From assembly GCF_027627475.1 (NCBI RefSeq), contig NZ_CP115484.1, forward strand, positions 5,201,001 through 5,265,000: 64,000 bases of DNA, in the 5' to 3' direction. Shown here in pieces: positions 52,816 through 64,000 of the stretch; positions within the stretch are counted from its first letter, which is position 1, and each line of letters starts with the position of its first letter. The translations under genes and the position numbers were made by a program. Source of the stretch: Paenibacillus sp. SYP-B4298 (GTDB taxonomy: Bacteria; Bacillota; Bacilli; Paenibacillales; Paenibacillaceae). The notes below the pieces were generated by a model that had not been told where the DNA came from, did not search any database, and saw only the letters and a list, made by a program, of their open reading frames with translations.

Positions 52816-54160
52816 CCATACCCAAGAAATATGGCAACAAGTGTTGTCGATTATCCAAACCAAATTGAGCAAGCCCAGCTTTGACACCTGGTTTAAAGCA
52901 ACCAAGGCATCTTTTCTCAATGAAGACCTGCTAATTATTACGGCTCCGACAACTTTTGCGGCGGAATGGCTGGAGAGCAGGTACACCAAGCTGGTGCGAA
53001 CGACTCTTTTTGAATATTTGGGTAGACAGATCGACATTAAATTTGCAATTGAAGAGAATAAGCCCCCTGAACCGGCAGCGCCTTACCCACCGATTGCTCC
53101 AGCGGCAACGGTCGTCCAAGAGGAAACCTTCTCTCATATGTTGAATCCGAAGTACACCTTTGATACGTTCGTCATCGGTGCGAACAACCGCTTTGCCCAT
53201 GCCGCCTCGCTCGCAGTCGCCGAAGCACCGGCCAAAGCCTATAACCCGCTGTTTCTCTACGGGGGGGTAGGTCTGGGAAAAACGCATCTCATGCATGCCA
53301 TCGGCCATTATATATTGGAGCATAACCCCGGCACCCGCGTGCTCTATATTTCATCAGAGAAATTCACGAATGAATTCATCAATGCGATCCGCGACAACCG
53401 CGGCGAGAGCTTCCGCATGAAGTACCGCAACATAGACATTCTGCTCATTGATGACATTCAATTTCTGGCGGGCAAGGAACAGACACAGGAGGAGTTCTTC
53501 CATACGTTCAATGCGCTGCATGAGGAACGCAAGCAGATCATTATCTCCAGTGACCGACCTCCCAAGGAGATTCCAACGCTGGAGGAGCGGCTGCGCTCGC
53601 GCTTTGAGTGGGGCTTGATTACAGATATTCAGCCTCCTGATCTGGAGACGCGGATCGCGATCTTGCGGAAGAAGGCCAAGGCGGAGAATCTAGACATCCC
53701 GAACGAAGCGATGGTCTACATCGCTAACCAGATCGATACCAACATCCGCGAGCTGGAAGGGGCACTGATCCGGGTCGTCGCCTATTCCTCGCTCATCAAT
53801 GAGGATATATCGTCGCATCTGGCCGCCGAAGCGCTCAAGGATATTATCCCGACCAGCCGGCCGAAGATGATTACGATTCACGATATTCAGCAAAAGGTAG
53901 GCGAATTCTACGGCTTGAAGCTCGAAGACTTCAAGGCACGCAAACGGACGAAGGCTGTTGCCTTCCCGCGGCAAATCGCCATGTATATCGCGCGCGAGCT
54001 GACCGATTATTCGCTGCCTAAGATTGGCGAGGCGTTCGGCGGGCGGGATCACACAACGGTTATCCATGCGCATGAGAAAATCACCCAGCAATTGAAGACG
54101 GACTCGGAATTATATAAGATCGTTCAGAATTTGACGGATAAAGTAAAAAATCATACGTGA
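52808..54160 (+). CDS. dnaA: Chromosomal replication initiator DnaA
   Basis: 450 residues from a GTG (52808) with GGAG 10 bases upstream. Domain I ([28 protein letters not shown]), a short linker, AAA+ domain ([77 protein letters not shown]) and DNA-binding domain IV with [13 protein letters not shown]. The start codon lies in a DnaA box. First gene of the rightward replication block. Confidence 0.98.
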   Translation: MDSHTQEIWQQVLSIIQTKLSKPSFDTWFKATKASFLNEDLLIITAPTTFAAEWLESRYTKLVRTTLFEYLGRQIDIKFAIEENKPPEPAAPYPPIAPAATVVQEETFSHMLNPKYTFDTFVIGANNRFAHAASLAVAEAPAKAYNPLFLYGGVGLGKTHLMHAIGHYILEHNPGTRVLYISSEKFTNEFINAIRDNRGESFRMKYRNIDILLIDDIQFLAGKEQTQEEFFHTFNALHEERKQIIISSDRPPKEIPTLEERLRSRFEWGLITDIQPPDLETRIAILRKKAKAENLDIPNEAMVYIANQIDTNIRELEGALIRVVAYSSLINEDISSHLAAEALKDIIPTSRPKMITIHDIQQKVGEFYGLKLEDFKARKRTKAVAFPRQIAMYIARELTDYSLPKIGEAFGGRDHTTVIHAHEKITQQLKTDSELYKIVQNLTDKVKNHT

Positions 54161-54193
54161 ACAACAAGCAAGCCTGTACACATTGTATGCACA

Positions 54194-54268
54194 TGTGGAT
54201 AAGCTTGCTTGATCACCTTTTAGACCACTTATCCACATATCCAGCGCCCCTACTACGACTACTAATAA
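54194..54268. other. oriC right part: DnaA boxes and DnaA-trio unwinding element
   Basis: Between dnaA and dnaN. Perfect boxes at 54194-54202 (TGTGGATAA) and 54229-54237 (TTATCCACA). 12 bases after the second, beyond a GC-rich ATCCAGCGCCC, comes CTACTACGACTACTAATAA (54250-54268), whose complement reads as TAG-type triplets, the DnaA-trio. AT-rich DNA (TAAAATATGTTAAAATAAC) follows. This is the layout of the B. subtilis basal unwinding system. Confidence 0.85.
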
Positions 54269-54391
54269 AATATGTTAAAATAACTTCATATATTCGCGCT
54301 AAGCGCAATTTGCGCCTACGGCTTGCAAGAGACGACCTGCAGCAACTTTCGCGCATTGCCCAAATCGATTTTTTCCTATAGGAGTGAAACC

Positions 54392-55534
54392 ATGAAACTG
54401 ATGATTGTTAAGGATCAGCTTAACGATGCCATACAACAAGTAGCCAAGGCGGCTTCCACAAGACCGGCGATCCCGATTCTTGGCGGAATCAAGATGGATG
54501 TGACACATCAGGGCATTACATTGACAGCAAGCGACACCGACATTTCGATTCAAAGCTTCATCGAGGCAGAGAACGGCGACAAGGTGAATGCAAGAATCGA
54601 CAAGCCGGGCAGCGTCGTTCTTCCTGCCAAATTCATTGTCGAGATTGTGAAGAAGCTGCCGTCTGATGAAGTCGAAATTGAGGTTGGGGATAACTTCTTG
54701 ACCAAAATCCGCAGCGGCTCCTCCGACATCCAGATGGTCGGGCTTGATCCAGAAGAATTCCCGGTACTGCCATCAATCGAAGAGAACGAGAGCTTCCAGA
54801 TGCCAGGCGATCTGCTGAAGGCGATGATCCGACAAACCTCGTTTGCCGCCTCAACCAGCGAGCAGACGCCAACCTTGACAGGCGTGCTCTTGAACCTGGC
54901 GGACAATCAGTTGAAATTTGTCGCTACTGACCGCCATCGGCTAGCGAGCCGCAGCTCACATGTAGAGACGAGACCTGGCTATCGTTTTGCGAATATTGTC
55001 ATCTCCAGCAAAACGCTGAATGAGCTTTCCAAGGTGGTGCCGGACAACCAGACTCCCGTTGACATCGTCGTCACGGAGAACCAAGTGCTGTTCAGACTGG
55101 ATCATGTGCTATTCTATTCCAGGCTGCTGGAGGGAACCTACCCGGATACTTCCAAGATTATTCCGCAGGTATTCAAAACAGAACTCGTCCTGAATACAAA
55201 AAAATTGACGGATGCCATCGACCGCGCCTATCTGATGTCCAGGGAGGAGCGTACCAATATTGTTCGCCTGCAAACACTCGATAACGGGGTGATCGAGATT
55301 TCCTCCAGCTCAGCAGAGCTTGGGCGGGTAACAGAGCATCTGGATGCGCAGGACTTCAACGGCGATCCGCTGCGTGTGGCGTTCAACTCCAAATATATGC
55401 TCGATTCGCTCAAGGTTATCGACAGCGAGAATATCTTTATTGGCTTTAACGGCGCGATGAGCCCGATCATCATCAAGCCGACGGATCATGCACACAGCCT
55501 GCATATCATATTGCCTTACCGGACGACCGGTTAG
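54392..55534 (+). CDS. dnaN: DNA polymerase III beta clamp
   Basis: 380 residues from the ATG at 54392 (MKLMIVKDQLNDAIQQVAKAAS), with GGAG 8 bases upstream. The three clamp repeats are seen; FVATDRHRLASR and the C-terminal SLHIILPYRTTG are typical. The sliding clamp for replication and repair. Confidence 0.98.
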   Translation: MKLMIVKDQLNDAIQQVAKAASTRPAIPILGGIKMDVTHQGITLTASDTDISIQSFIEAENGDKVNARIDKPGSVVLPAKFIVEIVKKLPSDEVEIEVGDNFLTKIRSGSSDIQMVGLDPEEFPVLPSIEENESFQMPGDLLKAMIRQTSFAASTSEQTPTLTGVLLNLADNQLKFVATDRHRLASRSSHVETRPGYRFANIVISSKTLNELSKVVPDNQTPVDIVVTENQVLFRLDHVLFYSRLLEGTYPDTSKIIPQVFKTELVLNTKKLTDAIDRAYLMSREERTNIVRLQTLDNGVIEISSSSAELGRVTEHLDAQDFNGDPLRVAFNSKYMLDSLKVIDSENIFIGFNGAMSPIIIKPTDHAHSLHIILPYRTTG

Positions 55535-55549
55535 AAGGAAGGTGTATCG

Positions 55550-55765
55550 ATGAAGGAGATCCAGATTTCGACGGAATACATTACACTCGGGCAGTTCCTC
55601 AAGCTCGCGGATTGCATTGATTCAGGCGGACAGGCCAAGCTGTTTCTTGCAGAAGCGAAGGTGCTGATCAACGGAGAGCCTGACAACCGCCGTGGGCGCA
55701 AGCTCTACAAGGACGACCGTGTTGAGGTGGAGGGCAAGGGAGCCTTCCTTGTTGGGCGTAAATAA
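55550..55765 (+). CDS. yaaA: S4-domain RNA-binding protein YaaA (RlbA)
   Basis: 71 residues. EYITLGQFLKLADCIDSGGQAKLFLAEAKVLINGEPDNRRGRKLYKDDRVEVEGKGAFLV is a compact S4 domain. Found between dnaN and recF in Firmicutes; implicated in 50S subunit assembly. Confidence 0.95.
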   Translation: MKEIQISTEYITLGQFLKLADCIDSGGQAKLFLAEAKVLINGEPDNRRGRKLYKDDRVEVEGKGAFLVGRK

Positions 55766-55885
55766 GCGAAGCGAATATGCCCCCATACCCTCTTCTTGGG
55801 TATACCGGTCTTCTATTTCTACGCGAAACGTTGCTTTGCCAGTTCAGGACGGTGTCAGCCGTTTACGCTTGTGGGAGGCTTCCAG

Positions 55886-57010
55886 GTGCTGTTAAAACAA
55901 ATTGCATTGCAGAATTACCGGAATTATGACCGAATTGAACTGAATACAGACAGCCAGGTTAATCTGTTCGTAGGGGAAAATGCCCAGGGCAAGACGAATC
56001 TGCTGGAGGCCATCTTCGTGCTGGCGCTAACCAAGTCGCATCGGACAAGCAAAGACAAGGAACTGATCGGCTGGGAGGCGCCGCAAGCGCATATTCATGG
56101 GGAAGTGGAGAAGCGGTATGGAACGGTCAAGCTTGATCTCCAATTTTCCGCCCAAGGCAAGAAGGCCAAGGTCAATGGTCTGGAGCAGCGCAAGCTCAGC
56201 GGCTTTATCGGCGCGCTGAATGTGGTCATGTTCGCTCCGGAGGATCTCGAAATTGTGAAAGGCACGCCGGGCATACGCAGGCGGTTTCTGGATATGGAAA
56301 TCGGCCAGGTGCAGCCCGGTTATTTGCATTCTCTCCAGCAATATGGCAAGGTGCTGGTGCAGCGCAACAATTATCTGAAAAGCGCAAGCCCCAGCTCCAT
56401 CAAGCAGGAGCTGCTCGATGTGTGGAATATGCAATTGGCAGATTTTGGTGTTAAAATGATGAAAAAGAGGCAAAGCTTTATTCATAAACTGCAACGCTGG
56501 GCAAAAGAGATTCACGCCGGCATTACAGCCGGGGCGGAGGAGCTTAGAATTGTGTACCGTCCCTCGCTGGATGTGGACCCAGAGCAAGATGAAACTATTT
56601 TATTTGAACAATTTATGATAAAGTTAACTCAGGTGAAAGAGCAGGAACTTCGCAGAGGCGTAACCTTGGTCGGCCCGCACCGGGACGATCTCGCCTTTTA
56701 TATTAATGGCAAGGAAGCGCAAGTGTACGGTTCTCAGGGACAGCAGCGTACAACAGCCCTGTCGCTCAAATTGGCGGAGATTGAGCTGATTCATGAGGAG
56801 ATTGGGGAATACCCATTGCTGCTGCTGGATGATGTGCTGTCGGAGCTGGATCAGAACCGCCAGACGCAGCTCATCGAGACCTTCCAGTCCAAGGTGCAGA
56901 CCTTCATCACCACGACAGGGCTGGAGAGTGTCAATCTAAGCAAACTTCATGATGCGCGCGTCTATCAGGTGAGTAAGGGCCAAGTGGATCGTGTGAGCAG
57001 CAGATCATAA
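55886..57010 (+). CDS. recF: DNA repair protein RecF
   Basis: 374 residues from a GTG at 55886 (MLLKQIALQNYRNYDRIEL), with GGGAGG 8 bases upstream; the longer frame to 55796 lacks support. SMC-like ATPase: VGENAQGKTNLLEAIFVLA (Walker A), GSQGQQRTTALSLKLAEIELI (signature), LLLDDVLSELD (Walker B). It loads RecA with RecO and RecR. Confidence 0.96.
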   Translation: MLLKQIALQNYRNYDRIELNTDSQVNLFVGENAQGKTNLLEAIFVLALTKSHRTSKDKELIGWEAPQAHIHGEVEKRYGTVKLDLQFSAQGKKAKVNGLEQRKLSGFIGALNVVMFAPEDLEIVKGTPGIRRRFLDMEIGQVQPGYLHSLQQYGKVLVQRNNYLKSASPSSIKQELLDVWNMQLADFGVKMMKKRQSFIHKLQRWAKEIHAGITAGAEELRIVYRPSLDVDPEQDETILFEQFMIKLTQVKEQELRRGVTLVGPHRDDLAFYINGKEAQVYGSQGQQRTTALSLKLAEIELIHEEIGEYPLLLLDDVLSELDQNRQTQLIETFQSKVQTFITTTGLESVNLSKLHDARVYQVSKGQVDRVSSRS

Positions 57011-57130
57011 ATAGTTACGAATGATAGGTAACGGGCGACTTGGATTTTAAACAACGTCTACGCGATACGCGGCGGCGCCTGCTTCACGGGTGATCGTCCG
57101 TTTACGCTTGCGGAGAAAGGACGGGTGGCA

Positions 57131-57379
57131 ATGTATATTCATTTGGGTGGAGAGAAGATCATTCGCGCCAGGGAACTGGTGGCTATCTTTGATATTTCGA
57201 TCGAGCAGTCCTCCAAGCTGTCCAAGCAGTTCGTCGCTGGCGCGCTCAAGCGCAAGGATGTGGAGGTTATCGGCGAGGAAGAATCCAAATCCATTGTCAT
57301 CACCAAGCAAAAGGTGTATTACTCTCCCATCTCGTCCTCGACGTTGAAGAAACGGGCGCACAGCTTTGTGGCCAATTAG
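57131..57379 (+). CDS. remB: Extracellular matrix regulator RemB (YaaB)
   Basis: 82 residues from the ATG at 57131 (MYIHLGGEKIIRARELVAIFDI). Conserved between recF and gyrB. SSKLSKQFVAGALKRKDVEVIGEEESKSIVITKQKVYYSPISSSTLKKRA fits the RemB family, which affects biofilm matrix genes. A GTG two codons upstream is the alternative. Confidence 0.93.
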   Translation: MYIHLGGEKIIRARELVAIFDISIEQSSKLSKQFVAGALKRKDVEVIGEEESKSIVITKQKVYYSPISSSTLKKRAHSFVAN

Positions 57380-57408
57380 CGCCGGGAGAACTTCGCAGCA
57401 TTCAGTAG

Positions 57409-59352
<1,944 letters not shown>

Positions 59353-59360
59353 CAAGACGA

Positions 59361-59389
59361 GCAGCCTCCACGATCATCGTGGAGGCTGC
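59361..59389 (+). terminator. Terminator of gyrB, possibly two-way
   Basis: Near-perfect 14-bp stem GCAGCCTCCACGAT with ATCGTGGAGGCTGC around a single base (effective loop 3-5). The tail CGCTTTATAATTT is moderately T-rich. The convergent YheC/D-type gene ends 33 bases to the right. Confidence 0.78.
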
Positions 59390-59422
59390 CGCTTTATAAT
59401 TTATAAGCAGTATGATGCAGCT

Positions 59423-60187
59423 CTAACGCGACGCTCGCTTGGACTTGAATCGACCATAGGCAGCAGCATAGCGATAGACTTTGCGGAAGACGCTCCGGTC
59501 CTTCAACCTGCGGAACAGGTAGGGGTCTGGCATCGTATTGACTTCCAAGATCCATGGCTCCAGCTTGGTATCTACTGCAACATCGATCCCGATCTCCTTC
59601 AACTGTGGATAAGCGCTTTGAAGCTGCTGTGCAACCTGCACGCCCATCTTGCGCAGTCTGGTTAGATAGCTCGCCTGGCCGGACGAAGACAGATGTGTCG
59701 ACATGAGACGCTCGAATGGCAGTGGAGTGCCGCCGCTATGATAGTTGGTGACGATCTTCTTGGGATGAGCCAGCCGTCCAATGATGCCGGTCGTCTCCCA
59801 TTTGCCGCTGGGACTCATCTGTACCATGACGCGAAAATCGAAGCGCCGATTGCGATGTTTCAACAGGTGAATGCCACGCTGAATGAGATAGAGGCGGCGG
59901 CCTGTTGACTGCTTGAGTGCAGCATACAGTGCATCCACACTGGAATAGGTGCGTGCCGTCGTCCCGGTCTGGGAGGTGTAGCGACCCTCCTGCTTCTCGA
60001 TCCGAATGACCCCTTGGCCAAAGGTGCCGCGATTGGGCTTCAAGTAAACCATGCCGTAGCGTCCCAGCATTTCCTCCAGACGTTCCTTATTCAGCTTTGC
60101 CGTATGCGGAATGAGACTTTGTGTGGCTGTGTTGCGTAGGAGAACATTCGTTTTTTCCCATTTGCTTGTCACACGCTGAATCGCCAA
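59423..60187 (-). CDS. YheC/YheD-type spore-coat ATP-grasp protein
   Basis: 254 residues. ATP-grasp pieces: LEEMLGRYGMVYLKPNRGTFGQGVIRIEK, YLIQRGIHLLKHRNRRFDFRVMVQMSPSGKWETTGIIGRLA, LKEIGIDVAVDTKLEPWILEVNTMPDP with metal ligands. Relatives (YheC, YheD) are spore-coat associated in Bacillus; the product is unknown. It lies between gyrB and gyrA on the opposite strand, which breaks the usual gyrBA operon and runs against replication. Shorter than the ~360-450-residue YheC/D proteins because the N-terminal domain is missing. Confidence 0.88.
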   Translation of the reverse strand: MAIQRVTSKWEKTNVLLRNTATQSLIPHTAKLNKERLEEMLGRYGMVYLKPNRGTFGQGVIRIEKQEGRYTSQTGTTARTYSSVDALYAALKQSTGRRLYLIQRGIHLLKHRNRRFDFRVMVQMSPSGKWETTGIIGRLAHPKKIVTNYHSGGTPLPFERLMSTHLSSSGQASYLTRLRKMGVQVAQQLQSAYPQLKEIGIDVAVDTKLEPWILEVNTMPDPYLFRRLKDRSVFRKVYRYAAAYGRFKSKRASR

Positions 60188-60393
60188 TGTTATTCTTCCA
60201 CCCTTCGAAGAGGAGATATGAAAATAAGTTCAATCATTTGTGCACACATCACATCGAATGAATGGTATAATGGAGGTTGTATGTTTGACATCGTGTCCGC
60301 ACGTTCGGGCCGTTAGCCTGCGCACTTTCTGCTATAGTATGAGCGTGGCTGTCAGAAGCCACGGCAAGTGCCTAGCTAGGTTGCAACGTTTAA

Positions 60394-60422
60394 TTGTGCT
60401 GGGTTTGTGAAAGTAATATAAT
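60394..60422 (+). promoter_or_regulatory. gyrA promoter
   Basis: TTGTGC (60394-60399), 17-base spacer, TATAAT (60417-60422), 39 bases before gyrA. A second TGGTATAAT extended -10 lies at 60263-60271. gyrA thus has its own promoter, as expected because the antisense gene separates it from gyrB. Confidence 0.68.
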
Positions 60423-60461
60423 AACAATAGTGTAGTTTTTAGATACGTCAGGAGGTAAAGC

Positions 60462-62957
60462 ATGGCGGAAGAGCAACGTTCCCAAATACGAGATCGTGAT
60501 ATTGGCGTCGAGATGCGAGAATCGTTCATGGATTATGCCATGAGCATTATCGTCAGCCGTGCACTGCCCGATGTCAGAGACGGGCTGAAGCCGGTTCACC
60601 GCCGTATCCTGTATGCGATGTCGGAGCTGGGCATGTCACCGGATAAGCCATACAAGAAATCCGCCAGAATCGTGGGCGAAGTCATCGGCAAATACCACCC
60701 GCACGGCGATTCAGCCGTCTATGAATCTATGGTCAGGATGGCGCAGGATTTCTCGCTGCGCTATATGCTGATTGATGGACACGGGAACTTTGGTTCCATT
60801 GACGGCGATATGGCGGCTGCGATGCGGTATACAGAGGCGCGGCTATCGAAGATTGCGATGGAGATGCTGCGCGACATCAACAAGGAGACGATCGATTTCG
60901 CTCCGAACTATGACGGCGAGGAGCAGGAGCCGACGGTGCTGCCTGCCCGGTTCCCGAATCTGCTCGTCAACGGCGTGTCTGGTATTGCGGTCGGCATGGC
61001 GACCAATATCCCGCCGCATAACCTGGTGGAGATCATCGATGGCGTGCAGGCTCTGATAGACAATCCGGATATTACGCCGATTGAGCTGATGGAGTTTGTG
61101 AAGGGACCGGACTTCCCGACAGCGGGGATTGTTATGGGACGGGAGGGCATCCGTCAGGCGTACACAACTGGTCGTGGCTCGGTAACGATGCGCTCCAGAG
61201 CAAGCATTGAGGATAACGGCGGCAAAGCGCGGATCATCGTGCACGAAATTCCATACCAAGTGAACAAGGCCAGATTGGTGGAGAAGATCGCTGAGCTGGT
61301 TCGGGAGAAGAAGATTGACGGCATTACCGATCTGCGCGATGAATCCGATCGCAACGGGATGCGGATTGTCATCGAGCTTAGGCGGGATGTTAATCCTAAT
61401 ATCGTGCTGAACAATCTCTACAAGCATACACAGATGCAGTCCAATTTCGGCTTCAATATGCTGGCACTGGTGAACGGCGAGCCGAAGCTGCTGAATCTGA
61501 AGGATGTGCTGTATCACTATCTGCAGCACCAGATTGAGGTTATCCGTAGACGGACAGAGTTTGATCTGAAGAAGGCGCGTGCCCGCGCACACATTCTGGA
61601 GGGCTTGCGGATTGCGCTTGATCATCTGGATGAGGTGATCGCGCTCATTCGCTCCTCGCAGACTGCTGACGAGGCGCGTGAGGGTCTGATTAATCGATTC
61701 GAGCTCAGCTATGAACAGGCTCAGGCGATTCTGGATATGCGTCTGCAGCGTCTGACTGGACTGGAGCGCGACAAGATCGAGGCAGAGTATGCGGAGCTGC
61801 TGCGCAAGATTGCCGAATATGAAGCGATCCTGGCCGATGAGAAGCTTGTGCTGGCGATTATTAGCGAAGAGCTGATCGAGGTGAAGGAGCGCTTTGGCGA
61901 TGAGCGACGCACCGAGATTGCAGTTGGCGAGAATGAGATTCTTGACGAGGATCTGATTCCGCAGGAGGATGTGATCATCTCGATCACGCATACGGGATAT
62001 GTGAAGCGTCTGCCCGTTACAACCTACCGAAGCCAGAAGCGCGGCGGCCGCGGCGTAATGGGTATGGATACGAAGGAAGATGACTTCGTAGAGCATCTGT
62101 TTGTATCCAACACGCATCAGTTCCTGCTGTTCTTCACCGACAAGGGCAAGGTTTATCGGTTGAAGGCTTATGAGATTCCGGAGCTGAGCCGGACGGCAAG
62201 AGGAACGCCGATCATTAACCTGATCCAGATTGAACAGGGGGAGACGGTTAATGCGGTTATCCCTGTTCAGTCGTTCGATTCCGATCAATATCTATTCTTT
62301 GGGACGCGTCAAGGGGTAGTGAAGAAGACATCGCTTGATGATTATATCAATATCCGCAAGGTCGGTCTGATTGCTATCTCGCTGCGCGAGGATGATGACC
62401 TGATAAGCGTCAAGCTGACCGATGGCAAGCAGGAGATCATTATGGGAACCGCACAGGGCATGTCGATCCGATATTCGGAGTCGGATGTCCGGCCGATGGG
62501 TCGTTCGGCCACCGGTGTGAAGGGCATCCAGCTTGATGAGAACGATTATGTAATCGATATGGATGTCATTACCCCAGGCAATGATGTGCTGATCGTCACC
62601 TCTAAGGGCTATGGCAAGCGTACCCCTGTTGAGGAGTACCGCAGCCAGACTCGCGGCGGTAAGGGGATCAAGACGATGAATGTGACGGATCGCAATGGCC
62701 CGATCGTCGGGCTGAAGGTGGTAAACAATGAAGAGGATCTGATGATTATGACCTCATCGGGCACACTGATTCGCACAAGCATCGCCGGCATCTCAACCAT
62801 GGGCCGCAATACGCAGGGCGTGAAGCTAATCAATATCCGTGAGGATGATATGGTGGCTACCGTATCCCGCGTAGATCGCAATGAGGATACAGAAAACAGC
62901 GATGCCGATGAGCAAGCTATTAGTGAAGAAAGCAACGAAACACCGTCCGAGGAATAG
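60462..62957 (+). CDS. gyrA: DNA gyrase subunit A
   Basis: 831 residues, [35 protein letters not shown]; the quinolone region [33 protein letters not shown] has the wild-type Ser and Glu; catalytic Tyr in TEARLSKIA. Six C-terminal beta-pinwheel blades include [20 protein letters not shown] (GyrA box QKRGGRG). Acidic tail ([21 protein letters not shown]). Confidence 0.98.
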   Translation: MAEEQRSQIRDRDIGVEMRESFMDYAMSIIVSRALPDVRDGLKPVHRRILYAMSELGMSPDKPYKKSARIVGEVIGKYHPHGDSAVYESMVRMAQDFSLRYMLIDGHGNFGSIDGDMAAAMRYTEARLSKIAMEMLRDINKETIDFAPNYDGEEQEPTVLPARFPNLLVNGVSGIAVGMATNIPPHNLVEIIDGVQALIDNPDITPIELMEFVKGPDFPTAGIVMGREGIRQAYTTGRGSVTMRSRASIEDNGGKARIIVHEIPYQVNKARLVEKIAELVREKKIDGITDLRDESDRNGMRIVIELRRDVNPNIVLNNLYKHTQMQSNFGFNMLALVNGEPKLLNLKDVLYHYLQHQIEVIRRRTEFDLKKARARAHILEGLRIALDHLDEVIALIRSSQTADEAREGLINRFELSYEQAQAILDMRLQRLTGLERDKIEAEYAELLRKIAEYEAILADEKLVLAIISEELIEVKERFGDERRTEIAVGENEILDEDLIPQEDVIISITHTGYVKRLPVTTYRSQKRGGRGVMGMDTKEDDFVEHLFVSNTHQFLLFFTDKGKVYRLKAYEIPELSRTARGTPIINLIQIEQGETVNAVIPVQSFDSDQYLFFGTRQGVVKKTSLDDYINIRKVGLIAISLREDDDLISVKLTDGKQEIIMGTAQGMSIRYSESDVRPMGRSATGVKGIQLDENDYVIDMDVITPGNDVLIVTSKGYGKRTPVEEYRSQTRGGKGIKTMNVTDRNGPIVGLKVVNNEEDLMIMTSSGTLIRTSIAGISTMGRNTQGVKLINIREDDMVATVSRVDRNEDTENSDADEQAISEESNETPSEE

Positions 62958-63179
62958 GATGGTTGCCAAGCTGCAGTACCGTTGTCAGGCGTCGAAGCTC
63001 TCCTGTAATTGAGGGGGGCTTTGACAGCCTGACCCCGGGCACCAGCTTCGCGGCAGCCGTCCTGAGGGCGGTGTTTCCCCATTCCCGGTTAAGTAAGGAG
63101 AAGAGGCGGCGAGTTGAAGCTGGCGGCCGTGCAAGGCGTAGACAGGCAATATCATCTTGCTGTTCAGGGGGAACAGGAA

Positions 63180-64000
63180 ATGCCGACAGTATTGCTTCAT
63201 CAAGTTAAAGTAGGCGATAAGCTGATTGAGGATGTTCAAACCAAGCTGGGGGGGACATTGTTTCATAAAGGGAAAATCATCATGCCTAGAGAGCTGGAGA
63301 TTTTGCAAGCCTTTATGATCACTTCGGTAACAATTGAAGAACGGGAGGGGGCTGCAGATCAGGCACCAGGCGCGCCGACAGTTGCAGTCAAGGAGGAGGC
63401 GGCAGTGAAAAAGTCGCTCTCGCCTCCAACCTCACCTCCAACAAGCTTTCATCACGAGTATACAAGCTGCGTCGAATTATTAAAAAAAGTGCATCATCAA
63501 TACTCCCCTGGGCAAGCTTTTCCGATCCTTGAGATCAGGAAGCAGCTAGAGGCGCTGATTGGCTATATTGACGAGTATAATGTGCTGACCTTTAGTCCGC
63601 CTAATATGAAGATAGAAGATTATTTGTTTCATAATAGTGTCCTGTCCGCCTTGAGCTGCTATCTTCTGGCTCAATGGGGAGGATTCCCCCAGCGGGACTG
63701 GATTCCAGCGGCCATGTCAGGGCTATTCCATGACATCGGCAATGTAAAGGTAGACCGGGAGCTGCTCTACAAGCCTTCCTCTCTCACGGCTGAGGAGTGG
63801 GAGGAGATCAGGCAGCACACGGTATATGGCTACCAACTCCTCAAGGGCGTGCCCGCGATTAATGAGGGCGTCAAGCTGGCTTCTCTGCAGCATCATGAGC
63901 GGGTTGACGGGAGTGGCTACCCACTAGGGATGGGGGGCGACAAGATTCATCCCTATGCCAAGATTGTTGCCGTCGCTGATATTTTCCATGCCATGACATT
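63180..64000 (+). CDS. HD-GYP phosphodiesterase, truncated at window edge
   Basis: At least 273 residues from the ATG at 63180 (MPTVLLHQVKVGDKLIEDVQTKLGGTLFHKGKIIMPRELEILQAFMI), with AGGGGG 8 bases upstream. An in-frame TTG at 63114 with a good GGAGAAGAGG is the alternative. After a Pro/Glu/Ala linker the HD-GYP core appears: AMSGLFHDIGNVKVDRELLYKPSSLTAEEWEEIRQHTVYGYQLLKGVPAI and HHERVDGSGYPLGMGGDKIHPYAKIVAVADIFHAMT. It likely hydrolyses cyclic di-GMP. The C-terminus lies past 64000. Confidence 0.88.
   Translation, partial: MPTVLLHQVKVGDKLIEDVQTKLGGTLFHKGKIIMPRELEILQAFMITSVTIEEREGAADQAPGAPTVAVKEEAAVKKSLSPPTSPPTSFHHEYTSCVELLKKVHHQYSPGQAFPILEIRKQLEALIGYIDEYNVLTFSPPNMKIEDYLFHNSVLSALSCYLLAQWGGFPQRDWIPAAMSGLFHDIGNVKVDRELLYKPSSLTAEEWEEIRQHTVYGYQLLKGVPAINEGVKLASLQHHERVDGSGYPLGMGGDKIHPYAKIVAVADIFHAMT

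Noticed and set aside
60285..60312. TTGACA at 60285-60290 as the gyrA -35
   Set aside because: No -10-like hexamer at 16-18 bases; the pair at 60394-60422 is better placed.
60843..62288. 481-codon minus-strand frame inside gyrA
   Set aside because: Shadow of the gyrA coding sequence; composition (Leu/Ile/Gln/Arg) typical of an antisense frame.

Overview
This window looks like the replication-origin region of a Paenibacillus-type (Paenibacillaceae, Firmicutes) chromosome. The identification rests on gene order and protein content, not on a database search. The core order is (HtrA, YycJ, YycI, YycH, WalK, WalR)-M23 peptidase-purA-dnaB-rplI-gdpP-yybS-rpsR-ssb-rpsF ... parB-soj-noc-rsmG-mnmG-mnmE-jag-yidC-rnpA-rpmH-[oriC]-dnaA-dnaN-yaaA-recF-remB-gyrB-gyrA. 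This is the Bacillus-type origin neighbourhood. Spore-former proteins are present (YyaC, YheC/YheD, SpoIIIJ and Jag, Noc). The core genes are GC-moderate and several inserted segments are clearly AT-richer.

Layout. The origin lies at about 52.3-54.3 kb: DnaA-box clusters flank dnaA, and a DnaA-trio-like unwinding element lies between dnaA and dnaN. Genes left of the origin run mostly on the minus strand and genes to the right mostly on the plus strand, so both arms are co-directional with replication. 53-64 kb holds replication and topoisomerase genes, with a sporulation YheC/D ATP-grasp gene inserted antisense between gyrB and gyrA, and a truncated HD-GYP phosphodiesterase at the right edge. 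42.5-52.1 kb holds chromosome segregation (ParAB, Noc, two parS sites), tRNA/rRNA modification (MnmE, MnmG, RsmG) and membrane insertion (YidC/Jag). 29.7-42.4 kb holds purA, dnaB, ribosomal proteins, Ssb, the c-di-AMP phosphodiesterase GdpP, a tRNA-Ser(CGA), MscS and a small sulfur/selenium-type pair. 19-29.4 kb is the WalRK cell-wall stress locus with its accessory proteins and a LysM/G5/M23 peptidase.

7.9-19 kb is accessory: an SH3b lipoprotein, an M28-like peptidase with a MerR regulator and a classic MerR-type promoter, an SRPBCC protein, a serine hydrolase, a LytTR/DUF3021 pair, an AT-rich HipA-like kinase pair, and an S-methylmethionine uptake and use pair (MmuP/MmuM).

The most unusual part is 1-7.46 kb. 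rlmH ends at 7453, and its last codons form a site closely resembling the staphylococcal SCC attachment core. Three more copies of this site, all in the same orientation, lie downstream at about 3720, 2350 and 1270, with element-end inverted repeats beside them. They divide the region into three cassettes: (i) a C5-cytosine DNA methyltransferase, a GHKL/MORC-like ATPase and a Rossmann methyltransferase-like protein, which is a candidate restriction or defence operon; (ii) an HxlR regulator with a divergent NAD(P)H oxidoreductase; (iii) a lone AraC-GyrI regulator. A possible fourth cassette continues past the left edge. No ccr-type recombinase is in the window. I infer a tandem array of SCC-like insertions at rlmH, mobilised in trans or by a recombinase outside the window.
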